Positions 1 to 5,285 of a stretch of DNA of 5,285 bases are shown here, one piece after another; the stretch's first letter is position 1, and every line of letters starts with the position of its first letter. Where the stretch lies: assembly GCA_024642645.1 (NCBI GenBank), contig JAHEAS010000302.1:1-5285 (forward strand), given 5' to 3'. Source of the DNA: Saprospirales bacterium (GTDB lineage Bacteria; Bacteroidota; Bacteroidia; Chitinophagales; Saprospiraceae). The notes beneath the pieces are model-generated. The model was not told where the DNA came from, made no database searches, and saw only the letters and a list, made by a program, of their open reading frames with translations. The position numbers and the translations under genes are program-made.

Positions 1-414
1 CTGTCGGAGGAAGACGATACTCCCAACGCCCGGCTTGCCGAGTTCATCCTGATGTATGCCGAGGCGCTTGCCCACACCCAGGGCCTCAATGCCGAAAGTG
101 TTGATTTGCTCAACCAAATCCGGCGACGCTCCCTTCGGGTCATCGCTGCGGATGGCCAACCCGTGCCTGGCGGCAATACAGTGCTTGAATACAACTTGAC
201 CGATTTTCAAAATGTGGATGCACTTATTGAGGCCACCATCCGGGAGCGGCGGGTGGAACTTGCATTCGAAGGGAACTATTTGCACGATTTAATGCGGCTG
301 AAAAGGGACGCGCTCAATGGGCAAAAAACCTACCCCTACGATGCCAAAGAATTGCGGTTGCCCATTCCAAAACGGGAGATTGACGCCAATCCGAATTTGA
401 AGCAAAACCCATAG
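1..414 (+). CDS. SusD/RagB-family outer-membrane glycan-binding lipoprotein, C-terminal end only
   Basis: The reading frame is open from base 1, so the gene begins upstream of the window; it ends with TAG at 412-414, leaving 137 codons. The piece matches the end of the SusD/RagB family: a 'RLAEFILMYAEALA' helix, a 'LLNQIRRRS' segment, then 'IRERRVELAFEGNYLHDLMRLKR', and a final 'LPIPKREIDANPNLKQNP', which corresponds to the family's usual PIP..EI..NP.L.QNP ending. SusD proteins are surface lipoproteins that form a lid on a SusC TonB-dependent transporter and bind glycan before import. The SusC partner and the lipoprotein signal would lie upstream, outside the window. The fucosidase that follows on the same strand suggests a polysaccharide utilisation locus for fucose-bearing glycan; that link is inference. 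The internal ATG at 52 is inside the conserved helix and is not the true start. Confidence 0.93.
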   Translation: MSEEDDTPNARLAEFILMYAEALAHTQGLNAESVDLLNQIRRRSLRVIAADGQPVPGGNTVLEYNLTDFQNVDALIEATIRERRVELAFEGNYLHDLMRLKRDALNGQKTYPYDAKELRLPIPKREIDANPNLKQNP

Positions 415-432
415 TTAGTCCCGATTCAAAAC

Positions 433-440
433 TAATTTTG
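433..440 (+). promoter_or_regulatory. Bacteroidota -7 box ahead of the fucosidase gene
   Basis: TAATTTTG matches the Bacteroidota sigma-70 -7 consensus TAnnTTTG exactly and lies 18 bases after the SusD stop codon. A start of transcription a few bases downstream would give a leader of roughly 100 nt before the ATG at 552. I see no clear -33 TTG element at the expected 19-21 bp spacing, so the call rests on the -7 box alone. It would let the fucosidase be transcribed separately from the susD-type gene. Confidence 0.45.
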
Positions 441-551
441 TTTGTAGCTCAAGTATTGAATATTTTCACGGCTTTGCTTCAGGATTGTTCCGCTGATGCG
501 AATTGCCCTGACAGTATCTCAGTCTATAAACTTGAAAATGAAAAAGCTCAA

Positions 552-2024
552 ATGACGAAACACCTTTCATCCATAAAGTACCTCCTCCCCCTCCTCCTCC
601 TTTTCGCTTGCGCAAAACCACCAGTTCCGCCGCCCACACCTTACGGCCCTGTTCCCAGCGATGCCCAATTGGCTTGGCAGCAAATGGAGTTCAACGCTTT
701 CGTGCATTTCAACATGAATACCTTCACGAACATCGAGTGGGGAATGGGCAGCGAGCCGCCCAGCACATTTAACCCAACGGCGCTGGACTGTCGCCAGTGG
801 GCAAAGGTGTGCAAGGAAGCAGGCATGAAGGGCATCATCCTGACGGCTAAGCACCACGATGGGTTTTGCCTCTGGCCGAGCGCCTACACCGAGCATTCGG
901 TGAAGAACTCGCCGTGGAAGGATGGCAAGGGCGACGTGGTGCGGGAACTTTCAGATGCCTGCAAGGAGTACGGCCTCAAGTTTGGGGTGTACCTTTCGCC
1001 GTGGGACCGCAACCACGCCGACTACGGCAAGCCGGAATACCTGACCTATTTCCGCAACCAACTGCGGGAGCTGTTGACGAACTACGGCGAAATATTCGAG
1101 GTCTGGTTCGATGGGGCAAACGGCGGCGACGGCTACTATGGCGGCGCCAATGAGAAGCGGGAAGTGGACCGCCAAAACTACTACGACTGGCCGACGACCC
1201 GCAAACTGGTGTATGAGCTTCAGCCGAACGCCATCATTTTCAGCGATGCTGGGCCGGGCTGCCGGTGGGTCGGCAACGAGAACGGATACGCCGAAGAGAC
1301 CAACTGGAGCACCATCCGGAGCGCTGAATTTTATCCCGGCTCCCCCAATTACAAAGAACTGACCAAGGGGCACGCCGACGGCACGGACTGGGTGCCCGCC
1401 GAGTGCGACGTGAGCATCCGGCCGGGTTGGTACTACCACCCCGAGCAGGACACCGCCGTGAAAAGCCTGGAAAAATTGACGGACATCTACTACAACTCCG
1501 TCGGGCGGAACGGTCTGCTGCTGCTCAACCTGCCCGTGGATACCCGTGGCCTCGTGCACGAAGCCGATGCCACCCGGCTGAAAGAGCTGGGTGAGACCAT
1601 TCGCCGGGACTTTGCCAACAATATTGCCGAAGGCCCCAAGGGGGCAGGAAAAAAAGCCGCTGCCAGCAACGAGCGGGGTCAAGGTTTTGAGGTAAAAAAC
1701 GCCCTTGATGGAAACCCAGAGACCTACTGGGCGACTGCCGACGGCACGAATTCGGCCAGCTTGGAAATTGATTTCCCCAAAGGGGCAGGTGCAGGCAAAA
1801 CGACCATCAGCCGACTCGTCCTGCAAGAGTATATCCGGCTGGGACAACGGGTGAGCGGCTTCAAGGTGTTTGCGAAGCAAAACGGGAAATGGCAGCCCAT
1901 TGCCGAAGGCACGACCATCGGCTACAAGCGGATTTTGCGGTTCGACCCGCAGGAGGTGGAGGGATTGAAGATTGAATTTGAGGGGCGGGCGGTGCCTTGT
2001 ATTGCAGAAGTGGGGGTGTATTGA
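552..2024 (+). CDS. GH29 alpha-L-fucosidase lipoprotein (subfamily B type) with C-terminal F5/8 domain
   Basis: Predicted to release alpha-1,3/1,4-linked L-fucose from glycans at the cell envelope. The chosen ATG gives 490 residues beginning with a lipoprotein signal, MTKHLSSIKY then a leucine-rich stretch and 'LFAC' with lipid-bearing Cys20; the frame is open back to a TTG at 438, but that extension has no export signal in front. The GH29 catalytic domain spans about 36-355. It shows 'LTAKHHDGFCLWPS' (97-110, fucose-binding histidines), 'KFGVYLSPWDRN' (143-154), 'EVWFDGANGG' with expected nucleophile Asp187, and 'RWVGNENG' where Glu243 is my best candidate acid/base by spacing. The motif set, including 'ECDVSIRPGWYYHPEQD' (284-300), is that of GH29-B enzymes, known for Lewis-type linkages. 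Residues about 368-490 form an F5/8 type C (CBM32-like) domain, with 'NALDGNPETYWAT' and 'EYIRLGQRVSGF'. No acidic surface-export residues follow Cys20, so periplasmic location is possible. Confidence 0.95.
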   Translation: MTKHLSSIKYLLPLLLLFACAKPPVPPPTPYGPVPSDAQLAWQQMEFNAFVHFNMNTFTNIEWGMGSEPPSTFNPTALDCRQWAKVCKEAGMKGIILTAKHHDGFCLWPSAYTEHSVKNSPWKDGKGDVVRELSDACKEYGLKFGVYLSPWDRNHADYGKPEYLTYFRNQLRELLTNYGEIFEVWFDGANGGDGYYGGANEKREVDRQNYYDWPTTRKLVYELQPNAIIFSDAGPGCRWVGNENGYAEETNWSTIRSAEFYPGSPNYKELTKGHADGTDWVPAECDVSIRPGWYYHPEQDTAVKSLEKLTDIYYNSVGRNGLLLLNLPVDTRGLVHEADATRLKELGETIRRDFANNIAEGPKGAGKKAAASNERGQGFEVKNALDGNPETYWATADGTNSASLEIDFPKGAGAGKTTISRLVLQEYIRLGQRVSGFKVFAKQNGKWQPIAEGTTIGYKRILRFDPQEVEGLKIEFEGRAVPCIAEVGVY

Positions 2025-2068
2025 GGGGCGCTCCGAAAATTTCAAACTGGTAATCCGTGCTGCTTTCT

Positions 2069-2076
2069 TACCTTTG
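2069..2076 (+). promoter_or_regulatory. Bacteroidota -7 box directly before the NYN gene
   Basis: TACCTTTG is an exact TAnnTTTG match. Only four bases (TTTC) separate it from the ATG at 2081, so transcription should begin at or within a few bases of the start codon. This predicts a leaderless or nearly leaderless mRNA. No clear -33 TTG is visible at 19-21 bp upstream. Confidence 0.55.
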
Positions 2077-2080
2077 TTTC

Positions 2081-2776
2081 ATGGCAAAACAAAAGAAAGA
2101 AACCAGCACCCAGCAAGCTGCAAAGCAAAGGCAAGAACCCGTTTCAAAACCTGCTACTAAACCTAAAAGGCGACCTGCTGCCAAACAAGCAGCCAAGCCG
2201 AAAAGCAATTCCAGCAGTCAAACAGCGACTACACAAAAACCAACACCTGCCCCCCAGTCTGCTCCAGCGCCTAAAAAAGAGCCTACTCCCCAGCATGTCG
2301 AGGAAAAACTCAGCATCGTGCTCGACCAGTCGGTGGCCATCCTCGTGGACGGCAACAACATCGAGATGAGCCTGCACAAGGCTGCCGGGAAAAAGTCAAT
2401 GATAAATTTTGACAAACTCGTGCCAGCGCTTCTCCAAAACCGTGCGCTGTCGAGGTTTATCTACTTTAGGGAAGGGGTTAGCATTTCCCAAAAATTGGCG
2501 GAACGCTTGCAGAAAAACTTCCACGGCTCCGTAGTTCCTTGCTATAAGTCAGCTGATATTCCGCTCACCATAAAGGCTGTTCAAGTAGCCTCCAAAGTGG
2601 ACACCATCATCATTCTCTCTGGCGATGCCGATTATGTGGAATTGGTTCGGCACTTAAAATCCGGTGGAATCCGGGTGGAGGTGGCTGCCTTTCCAGAATC
2701 CACCGCCGAGGTGTTGAGGAACGAAAGCGACTATTTTTTCCCGATTACGGTGGATTATAGTTTCAGCTTTAAGTGA
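2081..2776 (+). CDS. NYN/LabA-like (DUF88-type, PIN-fold) putative ribonuclease with basic disordered N-terminal tail
   Basis: The ATG gives 231 residues; a GTG at 2057 in the same frame would add eight residues, but the exact -7 box lies between the two, favouring the ATG. Residues about 1-72 are low-complexity and strongly basic, rich in Lys, Ala, Pro and Gln with loosely repeated KPxxK/AAKxK units; this is probably disordered and may bind nucleic acid. Residues about 78-225 form a NYN domain of LabA type: 'VAILVDGNNIE' with Asp90, 'YKSADIPL' with Asp159 in place of the usual KGVD segment, 'IIILSGDADYVELVRHLK' with Asp182 and Asp184, then 'GIRVEVAAFPES' and a closing 'ESDYFFPI'. The acidic cluster expected to hold a metal ion is present. 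A Lys (165) stands where many relatives have another Asp. The family includes RNases, but the substrate is unknown. It sits alone, with no coupling to its neighbours. Confidence 0.9.
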   Translation: MAKQKKETSTQQAAKQRQEPVSKPATKPKRRPAAKQAAKPKSNSSSQTATTQKPTPAPQSAPAPKKEPTPQHVEEKLSIVLDQSVAILVDGNNIEMSLHKAAGKKSMINFDKLVPALLQNRALSRFIYFREGVSISQKLAERLQKNFHGSVVPCYKSADIPLTIKAVQVASKVDTIIILSGDADYVELVRHLKSGGIRVEVAAFPESTAEVLRNESDYFFPITVDYSFSFK

Positions 2777-2869
2777 GCAATAAGTGGATTTTTTACAAGT
2801 CATACACTTTCCTTAATTTTTACAATATTTGACTTTGACCTACATAGGTTAGGTAGCGATGCTGCTATT
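2777..2869. other. AT-rich spacer after the NYN gene, no clear element
   Basis: This short AT-rich stretch begins the 690-base gene-free interval. It has a T6 run at 2789-2794, but no inverted repeat before it, so it is not a standard intrinsic terminator. An AATATTTG at 2824-2831 misses the -7 consensus by one base. I see no ORF with family features. Confidence 0.5.
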
Positions 2870-3076
2870 TAACGTGAGGTTTGGATCAATTCCATTGATA
2901 GTCAGCTAATTAGCCGCAGAGCGGCGAACACGTTTGTAGAAAACAAAGGGGTAGGTCACAAAGGGGCATCGCCCCGGCCCGTTACGTGTCGGGGCGATGC
3001 CCCTCAAAACGTATTCGGCTAAACTATGCTACAAACAGGGTCGCCGCTCTGCGGCTATAATCCAAACCTCACGTTA
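2870..3076. repeat. Nested inverted-repeat element, MITE-like or large palindromic repeat
   Basis: Four sets of perfectly complementary arms are stacked in order: 17 bp at the ends (2870-2886 with 3060-3076), 17 bp (2911-2927 with 3041-3057), 8 bp (2932-2939 with 3029-3036) and 15 bp (2962-2976 with 2990-3004) closing a 13-nt loop. Spacers between arms are unequal: 24 against 2 bases outside, 22 against 24 inside. Taking AACGTGAGG as the terminus, ATTT occurs directly outside both ends (2867-2870 and 3076-3079), as a 4-bp target-site duplication would. No ORF lies inside. These traits fit a non-autonomous insertion (MITE-like) or a REP/BIME-like palindrome. If transcribed, it would fold into a long imperfect stem. 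The structure is directly seen; mobility is inferred. Confidence 0.8.
2962..3004. repeat. Apical 15-bp perfect hairpin of the nested repeat
   Basis: AGGGGCATCGCCCCG pairs exactly with CGGGGCGATGCCCCT around a 13-nt loop. It is a very GC-rich stem able to form in RNA from either strand. Neither side has a T tract directly after the stem, so it is not a canonical intrinsic terminator, although it could impede polymerase or protect RNA ends between the NYN gene and the downstream operon. Confidence 0.75.
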
Positions 3077-3098
3077 TTTATACTTTGCACAACCATAA

Positions 3099-3353
3099 GC
3101 GTTAAGTATATATAGTGCTAAGTATAGCGTAAATTAAAATCCTTGACCTTTCACGCCTTGGTTGTCGTCGCGGTTGGCATCGCCGCAGGCGACCTATCCA
3201 CGTATTGCGTGCAAACGTGACGTGAAACGAAGCGGCGCAGGTGGCCTTCTGCCATGACAAAAGCGGCGCACAGTAGAAAGGACACAGCACCTTCTGGAGG
3301 TCGGCGAGGAGGAGTAAAAGCAAAGAAATCTAATTTCCAGTGTACTAAGTATA
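3099..3353. repeat. Three near-identical 12-mers bordering a GC-richer non-coding block
   Basis: Copies at 3099-3110, 3115-3126 and 3342-3353 share TAAGTATA; the last two agree at 11 of 12 bases (GTGCTAAGTATA and GTACTAAGTATA), including a 9-bp identity. The 215-bp block between them (3127-3341) is visibly GC-richer than the AT-rich flanks. It contains a small hairpin TCGCC-GCA-GGCGA (3180-3192), a 7-bp inverted pair TTTCACG/CGTGAAA (3149-3155, 3221-3227), and a repeated AAGCGGCGCA (3230-3239, 3261-3270). I see no credible protein in any frame. It may be an old insertion with target duplication or an unrecognised RNA; the direct repeats could also be chance in AT-rich sequence. Confidence 0.45.
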
Positions 3354-3410
3354 ACCGCTAAATTGAGCATAGTTAGACAAGATTGCTGACATAAATCACC
3401 GCCCATGTCA

Positions 3411-3442
3411 TTGTCATTGAGATACCCGCAGCCATAGCTTTG
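3411..3442 (+). promoter_or_regulatory. Bacteroidota promoter of the EEP lipoprotein/outer-membrane protein operon
   Basis: TAGCTTTG at 3435-3442 is an exact TAnnTTTG -7 box. A TTG at 3411-3413 lies 21 bp upstream of it, close to the spacing of the -33 element. Transcription should begin near 3448, giving a leader of about 20 nt before the ATG at 3470. The in-frame TTG at 3452 lies just after the expected transcription start, and its product would carry six extra residues before the signal peptide, so the ATG is preferred. Confidence 0.6.
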
Positions 3443-3469
3443 GAGGGTTAATTGTCTCAATATTTAAAG

Positions 3470-4564
3470 ATGAAAACGCTATCACGAGTACTTGTCTTTT
3501 TTTTGCTCTTTTTTGTATCCTGCAAACCTTTGGTAGATACAATACCCGAAGAAAGGAGCTGCGAGTTTTATAGCAATTCAACAGCAATTTCAGGGGTGAA
3601 TAAGGATACCATCTCAGTAATGACTTGGAATATCCGCTTTGGGTGCGGCGCTGAAATACTGTGGTTTGGTGATGCATGTGGCTCACGTACCGTGTTGCGG
3701 AAGGAAGAAGTAGGTGCCAATCTGGATAGGGTAATTGAAGCAATTAACAGCATAAAACCTGACATTTTGCTACTGCAGGAGGTGGATATAAAATCAAAGC
3801 GAACGGCCTATATGGACCAGATGAAGTATATCATGGACAAGACTTATTTTGGATATGGATATTATGCCACCGTATGGAACAGCCAATTTATTCCAAGTGA
3901 TGGATTGGGCAGGATTAACGAAGGGAACGCTATATTATCCATTTGGCCACTTTCCGATGGCAATCTTTATCCGCTTCCGCTTCGCAACGACCTGGATGCG
4001 CTGACAAAATACTTTTATGTTCGAGAAACTGCCATGTCAGCATTGGCTTCGATGCCCAATGGCAAGGCATTTTATGCAGTGAATATCCATTTGTCTGCAT
4101 TTTCTACGGATGATACAAAATATCGGCAATTGCTCCGGTATATTGACATTTGTGATTCCCTCTCGGCCACGGGTTTGCCATTGGTTACTGGGGGCGATTT
4201 CAACTTGCTGCCGCCCAATTCAAATAAAACAGATTATTGTGATGCGGATACTTGTCCCGGCGAACATTTTCATGATACGGGAGATGACCCGCTGCACAAG
4301 GAGGGCAGCAACTACCTGCCAGAAATAACCTGGATGAACAACTTGTACGATAAATATGAGCCTTCATTGTCATTGGATGATTACAAGGTGAACCAGCAGG
4401 ACTACTTTACACATGCCACTGATCCCAATATCTTCTGGGACAGAACGCTGGATTACCTGTTTGCGAACCAACCCTTTGTGGCCAACTCGCATAAAGCATG
4501 GCAGGAGTTACGGGCTCATTCCGACCATGCTCCGGTCACAGCAATTTGGATGCTTAAAAATTAA
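3470..4564 (+). CDS. Endonuclease/exonuclease/phosphatase (EEP) superfamily lipoprotein
   Basis: A 364-residue predicted metal-dependent phosphoesterase anchored in the envelope. The signal MKTLSRVLVFFLLFFVSC carries a lipobox with Cys18. The EEP domain fills about 48-360 with the family's landmarks in order: 'MTWNIRFG' (Asn54), 'DILLLQEVD' (Glu104, metal ligand), 'EGNAILS' (Asn153), 'YVRETAM' (Arg185), 'VNIHLSA' (Asn205, His207), 'TGGDFN' (Asp243, Asn245), 'RTLDYLF' (Asp328), and 'HSDHAPV' (Asp352, His353). All expected catalytic positions look intact, so it should be active. EEP members include DNases, sphingomyelinases and inositol phosphatases; nothing here fixes the substrate. Four cysteines after the anchor (59, 70, 257, 262) could form disulfides in the periplasm or outside. 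The stop codon overlaps the next start in TAATG, implying co-translation with the outer-membrane protein. Base composition is clearly more AT-rich than in the fucosidase gene. Confidence 0.9.
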   Translation: MKTLSRVLVFFLLFFVSCKPLVDTIPEERSCEFYSNSTAISGVNKDTISVMTWNIRFGCGAEILWFGDACGSRTVLRKEEVGANLDRVIEAINSIKPDILLLQEVDIKSKRTAYMDQMKYIMDKTYFGYGYYATVWNSQFIPSDGLGRINEGNAILSIWPLSDGNLYPLPLRNDLDALTKYFYVRETAMSALASMPNGKAFYAVNIHLSAFSTDDTKYRQLLRYIDICDSLSATGLPLVTGGDFNLLPPNSNKTDYCDADTCPGEHFHDTGDDPLHKEGSNYLPEITWMNNLYDKYEPSLSLDDYKVNQQDYFTHATDPNIFWDRTLDYLFANQPFVANSHKAWQELRAHSDHAPVTAIWMLKN

Positions 4565-5241
4565 TGCAAATGAAAAATTCGATAATTCTGTTCATCATAT
4601 TGGCCTGTTGTACTTTTGATATGGCTGCACAATCGGATGCTTCTTTTAGGAATTATGCGCATACTTCGGCTGTTATGTCCAAAGGTCATTATCGGTACTC
4701 ACTGTTCTCCAATATGGAATATGGACTTACAGATAATATAACAATGACTGGGCATCCTATATGGTTATTTTTATCACCTTCCATAGCAGCGAAATGGCAA
4801 TTACTTAAAAATAACAATTATGCAATTTCGATTTACCATGGGGTAGCTTGCCCAACGCCAATCTTGAGTTTAGTTGCGAGAAAAGGTACGGGTGGTTTTA
4901 TCTCTCCAGCGTTCGAAATTCCATTTATGCTCTCGCTGAGAAACGGCATTATTTCTACCCTTAACTTAACATCCGACCATCAGATTACTGGCGAACTCGG
5001 TTTTGAATTTGCCCTGTTCAACGATGCACTTGAACCCGGCAGTTCAATAGATTTGCCAATCATTAGCCCTAGGAATGCCATTTATTATAAAAATGCCGGG
5101 TTCAACTTAGCGTTGGGTTTGGAAGGAAAAATGCTCGGCAAGTTTGATTATTATAGCAAAGCTGAAATTTTTCTTTTCCCATTTAAAGATGAAGAATACG
5201 AAGTGGAATATAGCAATACAAATTCTTATTTTGAGAGATGA
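4564..5241 (+). CDS. Probable outer-membrane beta-barrel protein, likely cut short by a frameshift
   Basis: The ATG shares its A with the stop of the EEP gene (TAATG), a sign of translational coupling; a second ATG at 4570 would also give a good signal peptide. The 225 residues start with MQMKNSIILFIILACC and end the signal near 'MAAQS', a typical Bacteroidota signal peptidase I site before Gln, though the 'ILAC' could also act as a weak lipobox. The rest alternates polar and hydrophobic residues in strand-like runs with Gly/Asn/Asp turns, for example 'HYRYSLFSNMEYGLTDNIT' (42-60), 'NYAISIYHGVACP' (85-97) and 'FNLALGLEGKMLGKFDYY' (180-197), as in small outer-membrane barrels. I do not recognise a named family. 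The protein ends abruptly in a charged loop-like segment without a C-terminal aromatic strand, while another frame continues the pattern past the stop. Confidence 0.7.
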   Translation: MQMKNSIILFIILACCTFDMAAQSDASFRNYAHTSAVMSKGHYRYSLFSNMEYGLTDNITMTGHPIWLFLSPSIAAKWQLLKNNNYAISIYHGVACPTPILSLVARKGTGGFISPAFEIPFMLSLRNGIISTLNLTSDHQITGELGFEFALFNDALEPGSSIDLPIISPRNAIYYKNAGFNLALGLEGKMLGKFDYYSKAEIFLFPFKDEEYEVEYSNTNSYFER

Positions 5242-5285
5242 CAGGGCTGGCCTTTTGGAACATCACTCAAAAATTCAAATTAGGA
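5238..5285 (+). other. Out-of-frame continuation of the beta-barrel gene, or start of an ATGA-overlapping gene
   Basis: The frame beginning at ATG 5238, which overlaps the preceding TGA as ATGA, stays open to the window end and reads MTGLAFWNITQKFKLG. That has the alternating hydrophobic pattern of a transmembrane beta-strand and no signal peptide, so it fits better as the next strand of the upstream barrel after a frameshift than as a new exported protein. A one-base loss, or a two-base gain in the GAGAGA run at 5233-5238, would explain it. A translationally coupled next gene remains possible. Confidence 0.5.

Noticed and set aside
438..551. N-terminal extension of the fucosidase from TTG 438
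   Set aside because: The extra 38 residues precede a complete lipoprotein signal and would block its recognition; the -7 box overlaps this TTG.
951..2045. Long 364-codon minus-strand open frame
   Set aside because: It is antisense to the clear GH29 gene, has no family motifs, and results from the GC-rich codon bias of the real gene.
2990..3010. Intrinsic terminator at the apical hairpin
   Set aside because: The stem is strong, but it is followed by CAAAAC and not by a T tract; the other strand also lacks one.
2870..3076. CRISPR array or riboswitch
   Set aside because: The repeats are inverted and nested, not regularly spaced direct repeats, and the element lies about 390 bases before the next start with a separate promoter in between.
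3079..3087. TATACTTTG just right of the nested repeat as a promoter
   Set aside because: The spacing between TA and TTTG is off by one from TAnnTTTG, and no gene starts nearby. It may be a remnant.
3102..3460. Minus-strand open frames of 73 and 88 codons in the intergenic region
   Set aside because: Their products are Arg- and Cys-rich with no recognisable domain, they overlap each other in different frames, and no matching -7 box was seen upstream on that strand.
1..5285. tRNA, rRNA, integrase, transposase gene or defence system
   Set aside because: I found no sequence or protein motif for any of these. The NYN gene alone does not make a defence system.

Overview
The window looks like a stretch of a Bacteroidota chromosome. 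The signs are a SusD/RagB-type gene end, lipoprotein and outer-membrane signal sequences that finish in 'LLFAC', 'FVSC' or 'AAQS', no clear Shine-Dalgarno sites, and an exact Bacteroidota -7 promoter box (TAnnTTTG) upstream of each of the three lead genes (433-440, 2069-2076, 3435-3442). A lineage near Saprospiria/Chitinophagia would fit, but the sequence alone does not fix it. All convincing genes are on the + strand.

Left part (1-2024) is glycan-foraging, relatively GC-rich DNA. It holds the 3' end of a SusD-family glycan-binding outer-membrane lipoprotein, then a complete lipoprotein alpha-L-fucosidase of family GH29 (subfamily B type by its motifs) with a C-terminal F5/8-type (CBM32-like) domain. 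Together they suggest the tail of a polysaccharide utilisation locus acting on fucosylated glycans. Next (2081-2776) comes a NYN/LabA-like putative ribonuclease with a long basic, Lys/Ala/Pro/Gln-rich N-terminal tail. Its -7 box sits so close to the ATG that a leaderless mRNA is likely.

Middle part (2777-3469) has no credible gene. It contains a striking nested inverted-repeat element of about 205 bp (2871-3075) with perfect 16-17 bp ends, three further internal paired arms, and a 4-bp direct repeat at its borders, so it resembles a MITE-like or palindromic repeat. A second, GC-richer block (3127-3341) follows, bordered by near-identical 12-mers.

Right part (3470-5285) is more AT-rich. It has an endonuclease/exonuclease/phosphatase (EEP) superfamily lipoprotein, overlapping by one base (TAATG) a small beta-barrel-like outer-membrane protein. 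The last gene stops at 5239-5241, but another frame carries on with what reads as a further beta-strand, so it is probably frameshifted; an ATGA-overlapping next gene is the alternative.
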